NCBI GenBank assembly: GCA_963767635.1
Contig: CAVYEM010000001.1
Location: 496,001-560,000 of the forward strand
Direction: 5' to 3'
DNA: 64,000 nt
Origin: CAVYEM01 sp963767635
Lineage (GTDB): Bacteria > Vulcanimicrobiota > Vulcanimicrobiia > Vulcanimicrobiales > Vulcanimicrobiaceae
The translations under genes and the position numbers were made by a program. Shown in pieces: positions 61,109-64,000 of this stretch; position 1 is the stretch's first letter; each line of letters begins with the position of its first letter. Below the pieces are notes generated by a model. It was not told the origin of the DNA, did not search any database, and saw only the letters and a list, made by a program, of their open reading frames with translations.

Positions 61109-63242
61109 AGCGCTTCGGCTGATCGCCGTAGTGCTGTTGCTGCTGGTTCTGTTTGCTGCAGGCTCGGTGGCGGGAATCGTCGCGGCATACTCGCGCAATC
61201 TTCCCGATATTAGCCGGATGGCCGATTACCAGCCGGCGCGTTCGACTCGGATTTACGCGCGGGACGGATCGCTGCTCGCGACGCTGTATAAAGAAAACCG
61301 CATCTGGGTTCCCATCGACAAGATCCCGCCTCGCGTGCGCGATGCGTTCATCGCGAATGAAGATCACAACTTTTACCACCATCACGGCGTAGACTTCGGC
61401 GGAATCGCGCGAGCGGCGTTTGCGGATTTCACTCGCCATCACATCGAGCAGGGCGCATCGACGATTACCCAGCAACTCGCGCGCAGTCTGTTTCTCACCG
61501 ACAAACAGACGATTTCGCGCAAAATTCAGGAAGCGCTGCTGGCGATGGAGATCGAGCGCTACTACACCAAAGACGAAATTCTCGAACGTTATCTGAATTT
61601 GATTTACCTTGGTTCGAGCGCGTACGGCGTAGACGCGGCGGCCCACACGTATTTCGGGCGAAGCGTCGATAATCTCTCGCTGGGCCAAGCCGCGATGCTG
61701 GCCGGATTGGTGGCGGCGCCATCGGACTACTCGCCGTACGTCAATCACGGCCTTGCGCGCGACCGCCAGCTGCACGTGCTCGAGCGCATGGCGGAGAGCG
61801 GGTATATCACGCCAGCGCAGGTAGAACAGGCGTACGGACAGCCGTTGGAGCTGGTCGGTGAGCGGGCTGCCGGAATACAAGGATTCCGCGCGCCGTGGTT
61901 CACGACGTACGCCGTCGCGCAGCTCGAGCACGCATTCGGAAAACAAGCGGCGTACGAGGGCGGCCTACAAGTATACACGACGGTGGATCCGCGCATGGAG
62001 AAGCTCGGACAAGAAGCCGTCGATTGGGGCATGAACCAGGCGAAGCTGGAAGGCATCGGTGCCGACGAAGCGGCGCTGGTGGCGATCCGTCCGTCGACCG
62101 GCGAGATTCTTACGATGATCGGCGGGACTCATTTTTCGCTCGCCAATCAATTCAATCGCGCCTGGCAGGCGCACCGCCAGCCCGGCTCGTCGTTCAAAGC
62201 CTACGTCTATACCGCGGCGATCGACAGCGGAATGCCGGCATCGACGGTGATCGACGATTCGCCCGTTAGTTATCCGGACGGGACCGGCGGCACGTGGTCG
62301 CCGCAGGACGACGATCACAGTTACATGGGGCCGATCTCGCTGCGCGTTGCGCTTGCGCAAAGCCGCAACATCGTCGCCGTTAAATTGCTGGAGCAAGTCG
62401 GCGTGGATCGAGTGATACAGTATGCGCATCGCATGGGCGTGAGCTCGACGCTGGAGCCCAATCTCTCGCTTGCGCTCGGAACATCCGTCATCACGCCGCT
62501 CGATCAAGCGACCGGTTATGCGACGCTCGCGGATCAAGGCGTACACATTCCCGCCTCGCCCTTCCGCCTGGTCAAGGATTCGCTCGGGAACGCGGTGCTC
62601 GACAATCAGTATCCCGAACAAAGCGAAGTGGTGAGCGCGGGAACGGCGTACATCATGACCACCATGCTGGAGGACGTCATCAACCACGGCACGGGGTATC
62701 CCAATGCCATAATCGGACGTCCGGCTGCGGGCAAAACCGGTACGACGTCGGATTTTCGCGATGCGTGGTTCGTCGGATTCACGCCCGACTTGGTAACGGC
62801 CGTGTGGATCGGCAATGACAATTACCATCCGATGAACGAGTCGTACGGCGGAAATATCCCCGCACGGATTTGGGCGCGCTTCATGAAAGAGTCGCTGGTA
62901 AACGTCGCCAAGCACGATTTCGTTTTTCCGGGCGACGAGGTGAAGAAAGTGGCCGCATGCGGCGACGGCTATGGACCGTACGAATATTATTTGAGCGGCA
63001 CCGAACCGCTCAGTCCGTGCGGCAGACCGCAAACCGCGCCCGCGAATGCGTTCGGTGGTCCCGTGGGGCTTTCGAACAATTCAGCCAGCCTGCCGCCCGC
63101 GCCGACGTTCTCGCCGGAACCGACTGCGCCGCCGCCCCCACCCGCGCCGCAGCCGCCCGATAGCATCGGAGACGGGACGAATTACGTTCCGCTCGATTCT
63201 CCGGCGCCTGGCGCCACGGCGCAACCGCGCCGCCGATACTAA
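61101..63242 (+). CDS. mrcA: Penicillin-binding protein 1A, bifunctional
   Basis: A 713-residue class A PBP that polymerises and cross-links peptidoglycan. The membrane anchor is residues 7-29. The glycosyltransferase 51 domain has EDHNFYHHHGVDFGGIARA (catalytic Glu), QGASTITQQLARSLFL and a lipid-binding YLNLIYLGSSAYGVDAAA. The transpeptidase has SSFKAY (catalytic Ser), SRN and KTGTTSDF. The C-terminal tail of about 90 residues is Pro-rich and disordered. GTT51-type numbering and length are usual. The 5' end overlaps nusB. Confidence 0.95.
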   Translation: MRRALRLIAVVLLLLVLFAAGSVAGIVAAYSRNLPDISRMADYQPARSTRIYARDGSLLATLYKENRIWVPIDKIPPRVRDAFIANEDHNFYHHHGVDFGGIARAAFADFTRHHIEQGASTITQQLARSLFLTDKQTISRKIQEALLAMEIERYYTKDEILERYLNLIYLGSSAYGVDAAAHTYFGRSVDNLSLGQAAMLAGLVAAPSDYSPYVNHGLARDRQLHVLERMAESGYITPAQVEQAYGQPLELVGERAAGIQGFRAPWFTTYAVAQLEHAFGKQAAYEGGLQVYTTVDPRMEKLGQEAVDWGMNQAKLEGIGADEAALVAIRPSTGEILTMIGGTHFSLANQFNRAWQAHRQPGSSFKAYVYTAAIDSGMPASTVIDDSPVSYPDGTGGTWSPQDDDHSYMGPISLRVALAQSRNIVAVKLLEQVGVDRVIQYAHRMGVSSTLEPNLSLALGTSVITPLDQATGYATLADQGVHIPASPFRLVKDSLGNAVLDNQYPEQSEVVSAGTAYIMTTMLEDVINHGTGYPNAIIGRPAAGKTGTTSDFRDAWFVGFTPDLVTAVWIGNDNYHPMNESYGGNIPARIWARFMKESLVNVAKHDFVFPGDEVKKVAACGDGYGPYEYYLSGTEPLSPCGRPQTAPANAFGGPVGLSNNSASLPPAPTFSPEPTAPPPPPAPQPPDSIGDGTNYVPLDSPAPGATAQPRRRY

Positions 63243-63247
63243 GCACC

Positions 63248-64000
63248 ATGCAAGACTCGCTGTTTTCTCGATCTCGGCCGCCCGCGCAACCGATCGCGGA
63301 AGAAGTGCAAGGCGTCAGCCGCGTCGTCGATTACATTCGTCGTTTGATCGCGCACAACAGAACGCTCGCAGGGGTTCGCGTGCGCGGAGAAGTTTCGGGG
63401 CGCGCGCAAGTGAACGGGCGTCTTTATTTCGATCTGAAAGAGAACGCCGACGTGCTCAAATGCGTGGTGTGGGCGGGCGATGCGGTCAAGCTTCCCCCGT
63501 TTAAGGACGGGGACGAGATTGTCTGCGGCGGCGACTATGGAACGTTTCCGGCGCGCAGTCAGTATCAGCTCGTTCGTCAAGAGCGTCGAGCTGAGCGGGA
63601 CGGGCGCGCTGTACGCGCGGTTCGAAGAGCTCAGAGAGACGTTCCGCAAAGAGGGACTGTTCGAAAGAGAGCGCAAGCGCGCGATGCCGGCGTTTCCCCT
63701 GCGCATTGCCGTCGTGTCGGCTCACGGCAAAGGCGCGGAAGACTTTCTGACCACGATTGCAAAACGGGCGCCGTACGTGCGCGTTCACTTCGTCGAAAGC
63801 CGCGTACAGGGAGACGGCGCTTCAATCGACATCGGAGAGGCGATCCGCAAAGCCGGCCGCTTGGACGTGGACGTCATCGTGGTGACGCGAGGCGGCGGTT
63901 CGTACGAAGACTTGTTCCCGTTCAATCTCGAGCCGGTCGTGCGCGCGATCGAGCACTCACCGTTGCCCGTGCTCTCGGCCATCGGTCACACGGGCGACGT
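63248..64000 (+). CDS. xseA: Exodeoxyribonuclease VII large subunit, partial and frame-shifted
   Basis: ATG 63248 opens a frame with an N-terminal OB-fold, VSRVVDYIRRLIAHNRTLAGVRVRGEVSG, then GRLYFDLKENADVLKCVVW. At about 63568-63577 the coding sense moves to another frame: VKSVELSGTGALYARFEELR, then AFPLRIAVVSAHGKGAEDFLTTI and VIVVTRGGGSYEDLFPFNLEPVVRAI, the nuclease domain signature. The window ends at GHTGDV in that domain. XseA with XseB degrades single-stranded DNA. Confidence 0.88.
   Translation, partial: MQDSLFSRSRPPAQPIAEEVQGVSRVVDYIRRLIAHNRTLAGVRVRGEVSGRAQVNGRLYFDLKENADVLKCVVWAGDAVKLPPFKDGDEIVCGGDYGTFPARSQYQLVRQERRAERDGRAVRAVRRAQRDVPQRGTVRKRAQARDAGVSPAHCRRVGSRQRRGRLSDHDCKTGAVRARSLRRKPRTGRRRFNRHRRGDPQSRPLGRGRHRGDARRRFVRRLVPVQSRAGRARDRALTVARALGHRSHGRR

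Overview
The window is about 60% GC and almost wholly coding, apart from an AT-richer left edge (1-1150). The gene set points to a diderm bacterium outside the Proteobacteria. It has ExbB/ExbD/TonB (an outer membrane) alongside several traits seen in Gram-positive and related phyla: a Gram-positive-type LexA box, a YabE-like G5/3D protein next to rsmA, and many extracytoplasmic beta-propeller and HAF-repeat lipoproteins. Candidate phylum Eremiobacterota (WPS-2) or a relative such as Armatimonadota is my best guess. This is inference from gene style, not a phylogeny.

Layout. 1-1.15 kb: two small membrane proteins, then a non-coding stretch and a tRNA-Ser(UGA). 1.9-4.0 kb: two secreted repeat proteins. 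4.1-8.1 kb: a polyhydroxyalkanoate (PHA) locus with two PhaB-like reductases, PhaC, an XRE regulator and a phasin-like protein. The same 16-base palindrome lies in front of the second reductase and inside the phasin promoter. 8.4-17.7 kb: accessory region of beta-propeller and DUF1259 lipoproteins, an adenylate cyclase/ATPase/TPR regulator and secreted proteins of unknown function. 17.8-28.8 kb: housekeeping and metabolism (nnrD, a histidine phosphatase, cytochrome c, a DUF2249-Crp regulator, serS, moeA, an HisC-like aminotransferase, smpB, tilS, hpt). 28.8-36.2 kb: a repeat cluster, ftsH with two M16-like proteins lacking zinc ligands, and glycosyltransferases. 36.2-41.4 kb: a CAAX-type protease, rsmA, a YabE-like protein, a glycosyltransferase, and a probable SOS operon of an unknown protein plus 3-methyladenine DNA glycosylase. 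41.4-49.9 kb: rho, a pseudouridine synthase, DAHP synthase and a TonB energy-transduction operon. 50-55 kb: a flavin monooxygenase, PilZ, uppP, and a methylase-like/HD-GYP-like pair. 55-64 kb: moaC-moaB-folC-folP-folB-folK, a biotin-carrier-like protein without its lysine, accC, nusB, PBP1A and the start of xseA.

Genes are tightly packed, with many ATGA, GTGA, TGATG and TAATG overlaps, so most runs on one strand are probably translationally coupled operons.

A caution for every reader: at least twelve places show a conserved protein continuing in a shifted frame (phasin, beta-propeller lipoprotein, DUF2249-Crp, serS, a thioesterase, rsmA three times, the TPR/TonB-C protein, tonB, the biotin-carrier-like protein, xseA). 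Several are essential genes, so most of these are probably single-base assembly errors rather than real mutations. I annotate them as one gene and give the approximate shift point.
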